Of a stretch of DNA of 64,000 nucleotides, positions 17,553-27,141 are shown piece by piece. Under the pieces are notes generated by a model. The model ran no database searches and was not told the origin of the DNA. It saw only the letters and a program-made list of their open reading frames with translations. Position numbers and translations under genes: made by a program. Location of the stretch: the NCBI GenBank assembly GCA_963770485.1, contig CAVYPX010000016.1:434001-498000 (forward strand), in the 5' to 3' direction. Each line of letters starts with the position of its first letter. Within the stretch, counting starts at the first letter, position 1. The stretch comes from CAVVEC01 sp963770485 (lineage in GTDB: Bacteria > Acidobacteriota > Terriglobia > Terriglobales > Acidobacteriaceae).

Positions 17553-18847
17553 AGCGGGTCCTTATCATCGGAGCAGATTTTGCACCCAGCAGCTATCCTC
17601 CGGCGTTGCGTATCCGCTATTTTGCCCAGCACTTGAAGGAATTTGGCTGGGAAACGATCATTCTGACCACCGATTCACGCTATTACGAAACTGCGATCGA
17701 TGAAGAAAACCAGAAGCTGCTTCCGGCGGATCTGGAAGTGATTCGCACGCCGGCGATCCCCGCGGCGCTCACGCGAAAAGTTGGGTTTGGCGACCTGGGG
17801 TTGCGCAGCCTGTGGCACCACTGGCGAGCAATCAATCGCATTTGCCGTGAACGGCAAGTGGACTTAGTTTTTGTCCCAATTCCGCCCTACCCAAGCATCG
17901 TGCTGGGTCGTCTTGCCCATGGCAGGTTCGGCATTCCTTACGTGATTGATTACATCGATCCATACGTCACGGAATACTACTGGAAACTGCCTCGCTCGCA
18001 GCGGCCGCCCAAGCACGCGCTAGCATATTACACGGCACGGGTTGTAGAGCCGTTTGCGTTGAAGCGAGTCGCAGCAGTCGTCGGAGTCGACACCTCCTAT
18101 ACGGCGGATTTGTTTGCCCGGTACCCATGGTTGAAGGTAGAGGCGGCAAGTATTCCCTATGGCGGTGAGGCCTCCGATTTTGAATATGTCCGCCATCATC
18201 CACGGACAAACCCGGTTTTTGATCCGCGGGACGGATTGCTGCATATGAGCTACGTTGGGCGAGGTGGTCCCGATATGCGGCCCTCGCTTCGGGCCGTGTT
18301 TCAGGGAGTTTTGGCAGGCCTGGAGAGGTGGCCGGATCTGTTTCGCCGCCTGCGCGTACATTTTGTTGGCACAACGTATGCGCATGAGGCTCAGGTCCAA
18401 TATCAGGTGCTTCCTTTAGCGAGGGAGATGAGTCTGGACCAGTATGTGGACGAGCACCCGCCACGTGTGTCCTATCTTACTGCGATGCAGATAATGCTCG
18501 ACTCGCATGTTCTGCTAGCGGTGGGTTCAGAGTCTCCGCACTATACAGCTTCGAAGATCTTTCCTTGCATACTGGCGGCTCGGCCCCTGCTCGCCGTGTT
18601 CCATGAAAACAGCAGCGTCGTAACAATCCTAAAAGAGACGAAGGCGGGCGAGGCGGTGCAATTCGGAGAGAGCCGGCCCGTTCTCGCGACGATAGACGAC
18701 ATTGCCCAACATTTGCGGAACCTTTTGGCATTGCCGCCGGGCTCGTGTCCGGCCACCCGCTGGGAAGTGTTCGAACGATACACGGCGCGGGCGATGACGG
18801 CGCGGCTGGCGGAGGTGTTTGCCAGGGCGGTCGAGGCTCGGCAGTAA
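17453..18847 (+). CDS. GT4-like glycosyltransferase
   Basis: The family-like sequence starts at KRVLIIGADFAPSSYPPALRIRYFAQHL, about 33 residues after ATG 17453. That ATG lies inside the methyltransferase gene, while the only start near the homology is CTG 17549, overlapping the upstream TGA. I list the longest ATG form; the true start may be CTG 17549 (432 residues). The N-terminal half has LAHGRFGIPYVIDYIDPYVTEYYW. The C-terminal half has LHMSYVGRGGPDM and SHVLLAVGSESPHYTASKIFPCILAARPLLAVF. It is a GT-B enzyme with unknown substrate. Confidence 0.75.
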   Translation: MGAAGRHSTGAGARLLSRQVRSTHQRQTGVRQLKRVLIIGADFAPSSYPPALRIRYFAQHLKEFGWETIILTTDSRYYETAIDEENQKLLPADLEVIRTPAIPAALTRKVGFGDLGLRSLWHHWRAINRICRERQVDLVFVPIPPYPSIVLGRLAHGRFGIPYVIDYIDPYVTEYYWKLPRSQRPPKHALAYYTARVVEPFALKRVAAVVGVDTSYTADLFARYPWLKVEAASIPYGGEASDFEYVRHHPRTNPVFDPRDGLLHMSYVGRGGPDMRPSLRAVFQGVLAGLERWPDLFRRLRVHFVGTTYAHEAQVQYQVLPLAREMSLDQYVDEHPPRVSYLTAMQIMLDSHVLLAVGSESPHYTASKIFPCILAARPLLAVFHENSSVVTILKETKAGEAVQFGESRPVLATIDDIAQHLRNLLALPPGSCPATRWEVFERYTARAMTARLAEVFARAVEARQ

Positions 18848-18934
18848 CGCCGAATTGGCGTGGCAGCCCCGGATGCCTTAAGATGCAAACCGGCGGAGAG
18901 CTCGGTAAGTCTTCGAGGCGCGCTGCGCAAAGCC

Positions 18935-19777
18935 ATGCCATGTCAATGCCCATCGTGTTCGGACCATTACAGCAGTTTGGGTCGAGTTAACAATTGCCAG
19001 GTTTACCGGTGCGATGGGTGTGGATTGCCCTTTACGGATCCGCAATCCTCTGTTTCCTATCGAAACGAGGAATGGTATGAATGGCTTCAGTCAAAACCTG
19101 AAGTTGGGCACTGGAAGTTGAAGCTTTCGGAGGGCGCGTATCGGAATCAGTTAGAGGTTCTATCTTCCATGTCATCTGGCCGAAGACTCGTAGATGTGGG
19201 AGCCGGCGAAGGGGTTTTTGGAAAAATTGCGTCGGATCAAGGTTGAAACGTGATTTGCTCGGACCTCAATCCTAAAGCGAAGAAGTTCGGAACGGAAATT
19301 TATGGGCTTCAGTATCGGGATCTGGAAGATGTAGCTCCGGCGAGTGTGGATGTAGTTCGCCTCTCACACGTATTGGAGCATATTCGGGAACCCCGCTCAC
19401 TCTTGGCGTGCGTCCGCAGAGCCTTAAAGCCAGGCGGAGTCTCCGTTGTGCTCGTCCCAAACTATGAGCCGCTGAGCTGCCTCGTGAGAAATCTCCTCCT
19501 GAGGTGCTGGCCCGGTCAGCATGATTTCCGCGGTGAGGTTTATTCCCCTCAACACGTACTAGGGTTCAACCTCCATTCACTGGAGCGGACATTCACTGTG
19601 GCTGGGTTTCGCCCGGTGAAGGTTCAGTCCGTTAGCCGGGGAAACCGAACTTACTATCGGTGGAAAGCGGACGGTGTTCCCGCTCTTACATCGCGGCACA
19701 TTGCGTACGAACTGCTCAACAACCTCGGCAATCTCTTCGGTCGCGGTAGCTGGGTCGTAGGCTATTTCCAGGCATAG
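18935..19777 (+). pseudogene. Zinc-ribbon SAM methyltransferase interrupted by in-frame TGA
   Basis: The two halves read in one frame and are separated only by TGA at 19244-19246. Residues 1-35 form a Cys-rich ribbon (CQCPSC, then CDGCG). LVDVGAGEGVFGKIASDQG is SAM motif I, and immediately after the stop comes NVICSDLNPKAKKFG, the second strand and acidic tip. LSHVLEHIREPRSLL and ALKPGGVSVVLVPN follow. In relatives the position after DQG is often a bulky residue such as Trp, and TGG to TGA is one change. The gene is therefore probably a nonsense pseudogene, unless the stop is read through or is a sequence error. ATG 18935 is preferred; the C-half alone could restart at GTG 19250 but would lack motif I. 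Confidence 0.8.
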
Positions 19778-19780
19778 CTC

Positions 19781-20998
19781 ATGGGTACCGTCCGACTTGG
19801 CATTGTTGCAACCCACCCAATTCAATACCACACGCAATGGTATCGCGCACTGGCTGCGCACCCGGATCTGGACATCCATGTTTACTACTGCCATCAAGCC
19901 ACACCCGCCGAGCAAGCGAGCGCTGGTTTCGGCGTGGAATTCGATTGGGATGTACCACTGCTTACCGGCTATCCCTATACGTTCTTGAAGAATGTGGCCA
20001 AGACACCCGGGCAGGGACGATTTGCCGGCTTGGATACCCCTGAGATCCAAGGGATCATTCAGTCAGGCAAATATGATGCAGTGATGGTCAATGGCTGGAA
20101 TTACAAGAGTGCATGGCAGGCAATATGGGCGTGCTGGAGATCAAACGTCAAGGTCCTGGTGCGAAGCGACTCTCACCTACACACTCGGCGTAGCTTAGTG
20201 ACCAGAATGGCCAAATTGCTAGGTTACCCGCGGTTTATCCGTCGCTTCGATGCCTGCCTCGCCGTGGGGAAGTGGTCCCGCGAGTACTTTCTCCGCTACG
20301 GTGCTCGACCAGAGCGCATTTTTATTGTGCCCCACACGATTGACACTGCGGCGTTTGAGAGGGAAGCGGGGCGTCTGCGGCCGCTTCGCTCTGAATTGCG
20401 CAAGAACTGGGGATTGGACCCGGATGCCATCGTATTTGCCTTTGTGGGGAAGTTTATCGCCAAGAAACGCCCCATGGATTTTGTGCGCGCGCTCGATCAG
20501 GCGGCGCGGCGCAATTCGGCAATTCAGGGGCTCATGGTTGGAGATGGCCCGCTGCGGGCCGCCGGTGAGAGCTTTGTCCAAGCACACGGCACTCCGGTGC
20601 GGTTTGCAGGCTTTTTGAATCAGTCGCAAATCGCAACCGCATACATAGCTTGTGACGCGTTGGTGTTGCCGTCTGATGGAGACGAGACTTGGGGGTTGGT
20701 AGTGAACGAGGCTATGGCTTGCGGACGTCCATGCATCGTCAGCGACAGGGTCGGCTGCGGTCCGAACCTCGTGGTTCCGGGACAAACTGGAGCCATTTTT
20801 CCCTTGGGCGATGTTGAGGCCTTGGGTAATTCAATGATAGAGGCCGGGCAAGACTCCGCTCAATTGGCCGCGATGAGCGCGGAAGCGAATAGCAAGATAA
20901 AGAATTATTCCGTACCCGTTGCCGTGGATGGAATCGTTCAATGCCTTGCGACAGTGTTGAATTCACAAGCACGTCATGCGGACGCAAAAGAGGTTTAA
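19781..20998 (+). CDS. GT4 family glycosyltransferase
   Basis: A 405-residue GT-B enzyme. It starts VRLGIVATHPIQYHTQWYRALA. The donor half has VFAFVGKFIAKKRPMDFVRAL, GLMVGDGPLRAAGE, VRFAGFLNQSQIATAY and the E-x7-E motif ETWGLVVNEAMACGRPCIV. It begins four bases after the interrupted methyltransferase and ends the plus-strand glycan block. Its relatives act in capsule or O-antigen assembly; the sugar is unknown. Confidence 0.86.
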   Translation: MGTVRLGIVATHPIQYHTQWYRALAAHPDLDIHVYYCHQATPAEQASAGFGVEFDWDVPLLTGYPYTFLKNVAKTPGQGRFAGLDTPEIQGIIQSGKYDAVMVNGWNYKSAWQAIWACWRSNVKVLVRSDSHLHTRRSLVTRMAKLLGYPRFIRRFDACLAVGKWSREYFLRYGARPERIFIVPHTIDTAAFEREAGRLRPLRSELRKNWGLDPDAIVFAFVGKFIAKKRPMDFVRALDQAARRNSAIQGLMVGDGPLRAAGESFVQAHGTPVRFAGFLNQSQIATAYIACDALVLPSDGDETWGLVVNEAMACGRPCIVSDRVGCGPNLVVPGQTGAIFPLGDVEALGNSMIEAGQDSAQLAAMSAEANSKIKNYSVPVAVDGIVQCLATVLNSQARHADAKEV

Positions 20999-21047
20999 AG
21001 CCTTCTGCACATCGACATTCTTCACTGATAAATTTCTTTCATTCCAT

Positions 21048-22574
21048 TCATTTCACAGAAGCCCATACGTCTGACAAGTTCACTTGAACATCGACTGAAC
21101 CGCCGCCTGTCTCGCCCCGCAACACTTTACCGATGATCGTCCCCACACGCGGCGCAGACGTGCAGACTACCTGAGAATTTGTTCTAGGAGAGACTTGGAC
21201 CGATTGTCCTACCATACAATTCCCATCCGCGGTCATGATGATCCAGCCGGAAGTCATCACATAAGCATTTCGGCCAGACGTTCCGGGAGAGTTCGCCACG
21301 ACTCCGATCACGATGTTCTGGCCTGCATCGGTGGTTGTCGTTCCAGTGGTGGTTGCGGTTCCTGTCCATTTTACTGGAGCGCCTATCGGAATTGCGCCAG
21401 CCGAAATGGTCCGTAACCCTGCGCTCGGGCCATTCTCGATAGAGCCTGGCAGGAATATGCCATTCAGGATGCCTGTCCCAGATAAATCTCCAGTCGCGGT
21501 CCCGTTCCAAGCTAACCCGCTAGGTCCGAACCACGTAAAGCCCGCCCATGAGTTACCTGTGGAACAAACCTTCTTTCCACCGCAGCCAGTCCATGTACTA
21601 GCGCAACTGGCTCCTGGGTACCACTGGTTCGGTTGGGTCGATGTAATCGCATTGCCGCCAACGTCCACGGCACACTCGTGGTTTACCGGAATCTGGTTGG
21701 CGGAGATCTCAATCGACGCGCCTGGCGGGGTGTCAATCTTGAGAAACTGATTGTTGGTGCCGTACTGCGTTTCGGACCAGTTTCGTGCGATCCGTTCCTG
21801 TCCCGCGGGGCTCCAGCCCACGAAGATGTCATCAATAGTGTGGGAGTCCCCGCCGAAGGTGTTCTCCTCAATGATTGCCCCGCCGCTATTCTGGTAGATG
21901 CCGTAGCCGCAAGCAGTAAAGTTGTCGTGGCGGATAACATTCTGAAGCGCGTTCTGCGAGTGGTTAGTCAATCCTTGGGCGTAGCCGATGGTGCCGGACC
22001 CGGTGCCTGTTCCACGGCAGGCAAAAGAGCTATCAACGACCCGAACATCCGCCACGTCTCCTCGACTCACGGGGGAGACAGAAAGTCCTACCCAATTCGG
22101 GTTGGGTGCGCCAGAACCGGGATAATTCCCATCAAACTCGTCTCCTTGGAAGATCACATCGTAAGTATTGACCAAGACGGGTGAAGTCTCATCGACGATC
22201 ACGCCCTTGGCTGCTACTCCAGCGCCGTCGAACGCAAGGTTCTCCACGAGCACTCCTTGCACGTTCTCCATGTTTAAGATCGTTCCGCCCGCAGGTCCGA
22301 TCCATTTCAGGTGCGGGCAGGACGCGGGCAAGCCGCAGCGAACCTGGCCCTCAATTGTGAACGATTGCTGGTTCGTAATATTCCATGTGGACTTCAAAGC
22401 CGCTACACATCCGGGACTAAATGTCAGATCGCTTCCGGTCAGTTTGAGTGAATTTAGGTAAGGCGCGTTGTCCGTGGTTCCATCACAAGCAATTCCCTGA
22501 GCTTCCGCCCAATCCTGCAGCCAGCACAAGAACAGCAACAAGACAAACCCAGACTTGATAATTCGTTTCAACAT
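21048..22574 (-). CDS. Secreted right-handed beta-helix protein
   Basis: A 508-residue protein from ATG 22574, with signal peptide MLKRIIKSGFVLLLFLCWLQ cleaved near AEA-Q. The rest shows the Asn/Gly-rich short-strand rungs of a parallel beta-helix, with runs such as NVQGVLVENLAFDG, YDVIFQGDEFDGN, QNVIRHDNFTACGYGIYQNSGG and IIEENTFGG. It resembles the pectate-lyase superfamily but no catalytic set can be assigned. The last 150 residues are Gly/Thr-rich and may form a separate beta domain. Placed last in a minus-strand glycan group, it may trim, bind or anchor the polymer outside the cell. Confidence 0.72.
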   Translation of the reverse strand: MLKRIIKSGFVLLLFLCWLQDWAEAQGIACDGTTDNAPYLNSLKLTGSDLTFSPGCVAALKSTWNITNQQSFTIEGQVRCGLPASCPHLKWIGPAGGTILNMENVQGVLVENLAFDGAGVAAKGVIVDETSPVLVNTYDVIFQGDEFDGNYPGSGAPNPNWVGLSVSPVSRGDVADVRVVDSSFACRGTGTGSGTIGYAQGLTNHSQNALQNVIRHDNFTACGYGIYQNSGGAIIEENTFGGDSHTIDDIFVGWSPAGQERIARNWSETQYGTNNQFLKIDTPPGASIEISANQIPVNHECAVDVGGNAITSTQPNQWYPGASCASTWTGCGGKKVCSTGNSWAGFTWFGPSGLAWNGTATGDLSGTGILNGIFLPGSIENGPSAGLRTISAGAIPIGAPVKWTGTATTTGTTTTDAGQNIVIGVVANSPGTSGRNAYVMTSGWIIMTADGNCMVGQSVQVSPRTNSQVVCTSAPRVGTIIGKVLRGETGGGSVDVQVNLSDVWASVK

Positions 22575-22645
22575 AAAATGCTTTTGGCCCTTTCGACGCA
22601 AAGCGGTCCGGACAGAAGAAGAACTCGATCCGGGGCGTAGGACAG

Positions 22646-24250
22646 TCAAGGGTGGCAGTCCGCATTCCAACGCGTTAAAGTGGCGTGCTCATCGGTAAGC
22701 GATAGTCTGTACGCTGTGCCAGCAGCGCAGTGCTGCGACAATTGTCCCCGCCAAAATAAGTAAGACGGTTCATCTGGGTCGGAGTGGTCCAGTGCCTCGT
22801 CGAGAATCGCGGTCAAGCGATCGCTCACCGCCCAGCGAACGGCCCAGGGCCGCAGTCCGGTCAAGACGAGTTGTCTCGGGCGGGAGAGACGATACCGCCC
22901 GTAGTCACCAGCAGGCTTCGTAGGGCCCCCATCGTGGATAATGACGAAGCTCCCGTCCGGCGCCGGCGAAAGAGCGTCGCGGATGAGTACGAGCCAAACC
23001 CGAGCCCTCTCGCCAGTTGCCCGCATCTCCCGCAGCATACTTCGCAAGCCAACCCCGAGAGTCGATATCCAGATCACCAAGAAGGTTGTAATCACAAACC
23101 TTCGCCACGGCACGTCACGCGCGCGATCGAACCATGCATCTGAGGCAAGGGCCACGAGTATGGCGAACCATATGAGGCCCGCGTTGGAGTACGCCTCACC
23201 GACGTGTGCGAGCAGCGCTGTTGGGAACCATGACAGGACGAGCGCTCCCGAAACCACCACAAGCTGCAAGCGGTTCCGACCTCCCCTACGCCAGTGCCAA
23301 GTGAGTCCACAAGCAAGAAAGATGAGTACGGCAAGCGCCAGCAGGCCGTATGCCCCCAACCCTACCAGGTGCTGCACCGGCGCCGTGCGTAGCACGTCGA
23401 GCCAGAAAAGCAGTGGGACAGGACTCAGTAAGCTCCCGGTAAGTACCGCGGCGCTCGCCGGAAAATGCACGGGCGAGATCTGAAATGCGCCCCCAAATTG
23501 CCGAGGAGTGCCGGCCAGGGCCCGGGCAGTGCTAAAAGCAAGTCCAAGCAGGAATATGGCGGCGAGGATCATGAGACCAGTCTGCCGGAACCCGCGCGAA
23601 CGGTCCCTGGCGAGCGCCACCATCACCAGCCACCCGAGAATGGCAAGGCCAGACAAAGCCCGCTCGTTGAAGAGCAATGCAGTGAGCAACAGGCCTAGCC
23701 AACACGCGATTTCCTTGCCGCGGACAGGCTGCATGTTTGTCAGCAGCGGCAAGCGCCGCAGCGCGAGTAAAGCCACCACCCAAACCAGCAGGTCGGCCAC
23801 GCGTTGCGCTTCGCAACAGTTCGAGTACAAAGACACTGCCAACACTGGGTGGAGGCCAAACACAAGGAGACCAACCAATGCCCCTACGCGCCTGATCTGC
23901 AGGCAGCGCGCCAGCAAGAGAAAAATGATCAGAGAAGCGATGTAGGTCAGGATGATCAGGGTACGCATAAACGTGTCACTTTCCCATCCCACCAGGGCAT
24001 AGTTGACCATTTCCGTAAGGTTCCAAAGCGGCGACCAGTGCTGGAAGAGAGGATGAAACAGTAATCCGAATGGCCATCCTGCCGCCAGGGTCTCGTGTGC
24101 CTTGTACACAAACCACCAGTCATCAAAAAAGCGATAGAGCCCGAACGAGTGATAGAAAGTAACCAACACGAGTACCAGGATCGCCATCCAGCATGGCCAC
24201 ATTCCACCAAGCTCAGTTCCAGAATCGTAAAGGGGACTCTTAGTTTTCAT
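22646..24250 (-). CDS. Polytopic membrane protein, GT-C-like
   Basis: A 534-residue protein from ATG 24250 with about 11-12 hydrophobic helices. RFFDDWWFVYKA follows the first helix: a DD pair in the first outer loop is where GT-C transferases place their catalytic acids. The next loop (FHPLFQHWSPLWNL) is Trp/His-rich as in that superfamily. The C-terminal 130 residues are soluble. Probable role is transfer of a sugar from a polyprenol carrier at the outer face of the inner membrane, but no named family is certain. Confidence 0.6.
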   Translation of the reverse strand: MKTKSPLYDSGTELGGMWPCWMAILVLVLVTFYHSFGLYRFFDDWWFVYKAHETLAAGWPFGLLFHPLFQHWSPLWNLTEMVNYALVGWESDTFMRTLIILTYIASLIIFLLLARCLQIRRVGALVGLLVFGLHPVLAVSLYSNCCEAQRVADLLVWVVALLALRRLPLLTNMQPVRGKEIACWLGLLLTALLFNERALSGLAILGWLVMVALARDRSRGFRQTGLMILAAIFLLGLAFSTARALAGTPRQFGGAFQISPVHFPASAAVLTGSLLSPVPLLFWLDVLRTAPVQHLVGLGAYGLLALAVLIFLACGLTWHWRRGGRNRLQLVVVSGALVLSWFPTALLAHVGEAYSNAGLIWFAILVALASDAWFDRARDVPWRRFVITTFLVIWISTLGVGLRSMLREMRATGERARVWLVLIRDALSPAPDGSFVIIHDGGPTKPAGDYGRYRLSRPRQLVLTGLRPWAVRWAVSDRLTAILDEALDHSDPDEPSYLFWRGQLSQHCAAGTAYRLSLTDEHATLTRWNADCHP

Positions 24251-24353
24251 GAGCCTTGCGCAGCCTCTCTGTCGGAACCGACGCTCGCAGACCGCAACAT
24301 TGGCATCGGCGCTGCGGCTCGAACCTCGCACGAACACATCCGAAGATCAGACG

Positions 24354-25844
24354 TTACCTCTCCGTAGCCACCGCTGGCGGCGAAACTCGCTGCGCGCGTT
24401 CTCCGGTCGCAGTCAAGCGCAAGACGGGCGCTAGAAAGACGATAGCGGTGAGAACTTGTTGGGCTAGCCCTGAAACGTACTCTGCCATTTGTGATTCCAA
24501 CACCAGCAAACCCGGCAACAGCGCTATTCCAATGCTATTCAGCAGCAGGCCAGATCCTGGTCGGAAGAACATCTTCTGGAGAACCCCCAAGAAAAAGCCC
24601 AAGCAAAACATCACAAAAACCGGGCCGACCCAGCCGAAGCTGATGTAACTCTCAGTCAGTGCGCCAACCGCCATTGACACGGTCTGAAGCTGCGCAGGTG
24701 AATTCAGGTGATAAGCCACCTGGTACCACTGGTTGGCATCGTTAAAGCCGTGTTTCTCCGGCCAAAGCACGCGCGGAATCCAAGTGATGAGCAAGTACGA
24801 GTACAAACGGCCATATTGATACGGAACCTGCTGTGGTGTCATCTCAACTACATTGCCCGTCTGCTCTAACAAAGAGACCCGATACAAGGTGGAACTGGCC
24901 AGCTCTCGGACGCCGTTCCCGCTCGGGTCAGTGATCGCGTTTGCCCATTGCTGCGCCGAAGCGTTGAGCCAGTACCCGATACGCTCCCCATAGTCGCTAT
25001 AAGTGGAGGCAGGACCACGTTCCCAGTACCGCAGCCGGAATTTTTCCTTTCCAGGCTGCAGAAACAGTACAAGGGGAAGAATCAGCGCGATTGCCACCAC
25101 CGGAAATCTGCGCCTTTCCAGTACATACGTCGCGATACAAATAACCCCAAATCCAACAATGGTTCCCATCCACCCAGAGGATAGACCGAGCGTCAGCGCC
25201 ACGAGAACATACCCTATCAACAAGACCTTGTCGAGGTCTCCGGCCCTTCCTCGCAAATAGGAGCGCAACAGAATGGTGAACGTGACTGAGGGAACGATGT
25301 TCTCAATGATGATTAGAATCTGGCGGACTGCATCTGTTAGATCCGGAACCCCAACGAGGACCTTCATTAGGGTGCTCGCCACCAAAAGGATTCGGAGATA
25401 ATGCCAACGCCCAGGACTCTGAGGAACATTCAGAGGGATGGTCGGCGTCCAATGCCAGTTTGTGGCCAGTTTCATGCCAGCCCACAACGTCACCATGCCG
25501 GTGATCACCAAGTACAGTGATTTCGTCAGTGCGGCCTCCGATAAGGGGTGGAATCCGGTCACAAGGCCGATACCGTGGCCGCCCCAAAAAAGGGGCACCG
25601 CATAGCCTAACCAATGCATTGCGGCAATCATTGCGAACAAGGGAAGTTCTTGCCTGCTTCCTCGATACCATTGCTGGTAAGCAGCCCAAGGGATCCAACA
25701 CAAGACGAAGGCAGCAATTAGTTGTGGCAGGAATGGCTGGTATGCACTGGTGGCCCATAAAGCCCCCGTGATCAATGCGGGAACGCCTGCATAGAAGAAC
25801 AGCGGCCATCTTGGCTTTGAGCTAGAGCTGCGGCGCATTTGCAT
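24354..25844 (-). CDS. Probable oligosaccharide repeat-unit polymerase (Wzy-like)
   Basis: 496 residues from ATG 25844 (or ATG 25838), with about 12 hydrophobic segments and a long outer loop at about residues 290-400. That loop includes WIPRVLWPEKHGFNDANQWYQ. It is followed by VGALTESYISFGWVGPVFVMFCLGF, the ending typical of O-antigen polymerase-like families. Wzy enzymes join lipid-linked repeat units in the periplasm, and residue-level conservation is low, so topology and context carry the call. Flanking membrane proteins and GT4 genes fit a Wzy-dependent pathway. Confidence 0.65.
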   Translation of the reverse strand: MQMRRSSSSKPRWPLFFYAGVPALITGALWATSAYQPFLPQLIAAFVLCWIPWAAYQQWYRGSRQELPLFAMIAAMHWLGYAVPLFWGGHGIGLVTGFHPLSEAALTKSLYLVITGMVTLWAGMKLATNWHWTPTIPLNVPQSPGRWHYLRILLVASTLMKVLVGVPDLTDAVRQILIIIENIVPSVTFTILLRSYLRGRAGDLDKVLLIGYVLVALTLGLSSGWMGTIVGFGVICIATYVLERRRFPVVAIALILPLVLFLQPGKEKFRLRYWERGPASTYSDYGERIGYWLNASAQQWANAITDPSGNGVRELASSTLYRVSLLEQTGNVVEMTPQQVPYQYGRLYSYLLITWIPRVLWPEKHGFNDANQWYQVAYHLNSPAQLQTVSMAVGALTESYISFGWVGPVFVMFCLGFFLGVLQKMFFRPGSGLLLNSIGIALLPGLLVLESQMAEYVSGLAQQVLTAIVFLAPVLRLTATGERAQRVSPPAVATER

Positions 25845-25968
25845 AAAGCACGGGTGGGTCCAGCATTGCCGCGAGGCATTGGATCGCCCCGTTGACGGCA
25901 ACCGACCTAGAATAATTCTCTGACCTCTTTCGCGGTCACTGAAAAATGGACCTCGCTCAATACCGCAG

Positions 25969-27027
25969 CTATTTCCGAGCTGGGCCTGAGTTCTGCGGTA
26001 CAAGCTCAGTTGTCAATGCAAATGCAATCGCGAAAAGGGGACCGACGACATCAAAAAGGGGTCGGGCAACATTGCCGGCCGAAACGACGGACCGGCCCGC
26101 AGCAGGACCTGCGTCATTCCAGGCTGAGAGTGCGATGGTCACAACGGCGGCTGCCAGGGCGCCACGATACCACTCTTTTGGGATGTACTTTGCGGCGAAG
26201 AACACGAAAGGTATCCAGATGATCGTCAACCACAAATTCCACTCAGTTCCCGCGCGCAGCAGGTTATGAATGAAGCCCCCCTCAGCGCTGCGCTCCAGCG
26301 CCACTATATCCCAAGGTAAGACCATGACGTGGTCAATACTTGAGCGAACAACCAATACTGTGATCAGACCTACAACCGCCATAGCCACCACTGCCAGCAC
26401 TTTCTTAACCCGCTCCGCAGACGATTCCGACAGAACCCAGGTTCCTGCAAATACGAACCCCATGGGTATGAATGTTTCCTTAGTGAGCCCAGCAACGAAT
26501 CCGATGGCCGGTAAAAGTATCCATTTGCGAGACAGGAGTGCCCATGTTAGCAGCACAAACAAGAACGCATCCGCCGAATCGACCAGGCCACTCAACTGGT
26601 AGTTTGCTACTGAGAAATTCAACAAATATGCAAACGCGGCAATCACACTGACGGGCCAACTGTTCGAAAGCATATACGCGAGCACACTTACAAAGAGAGC
26701 GGCGGCCGTGCAGAACATCGAATTAACAATTAGTAACGCAAATGAAATGGGGTTCCAGCTACCGAGCCGTCCACGCGCGACCCGATAAATGGGCTTCGCG
26801 AGGTAGGGCACCAGGATCCTGTACTTGAAGTGGCCAATGGCCGCATCTGGTCCCTGCTCTGCAAGTTCGTAATACTGCACACTATCCGACAAACCTGGGA
26901 CCAGCCTGGGGTCGTAACGACCCAGGGTGGGATATCCAAGACCAAAGCAAATTGCGAACAAAAGGAAGACCCATGCTGAAAGAGCGACCAACCTTCTTGA
27001 CTCACGCGGGTTCGGCACCTGTGTCAT
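25969..27027 (-). CDS. Polytopic membrane protein of unknown function
   Basis: 352 residues from ATG 27027 (MTQVPNPRES), with eight or nine hydrophobic helices. The region after the first helix reads GYPTLGRYDPRLVPGLSDSVQYYELAEQG and then FKYRILVPYLAKPIYR. An acidic first loop followed by a R-x-L-x-P motif is seen in bacterial membrane proteins near polysaccharide genes, some GT-C related. No catalytic motif is certain. It lies between a GT4 gene and the Wzy-like gene, all on the minus strand with gaps of 114-124 bases. Confidence 0.55.
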   Translation of the reverse strand: MTQVPNPRESRRLVALSAWVFLLFAICFGLGYPTLGRYDPRLVPGLSDSVQYYELAEQGPDAAIGHFKYRILVPYLAKPIYRVARGRLGSWNPISFALLIVNSMFCTAAALFVSVLAYMLSNSWPVSVIAAFAYLLNFSVANYQLSGLVDSADAFLFVLLTWALLSRKWILLPAIGFVAGLTKETFIPMGFVFAGTWVLSESSAERVKKVLAVVAMAVVGLITVLVVRSSIDHVMVLPWDIVALERSAEGGFIHNLLRAGTEWNLWLTIIWIPFVFFAAKYIPKEWYRGALAAAVVTIALSAWNDAGPAAGRSVVSAGNVARPLFDVVGPLFAIAFALTTELVPQNSGPARK

Positions 27028-27141
27028 TGTTAGATGATCGGCATCAAGCGGTAATCGTTGCACTCTGGCCGTCAACGCGAGTCGGCGAAGACGCAACGCC
27101 CTGCTGCTAGCACCGCTAGGCTTCCCGCAAACCCCATCTTC

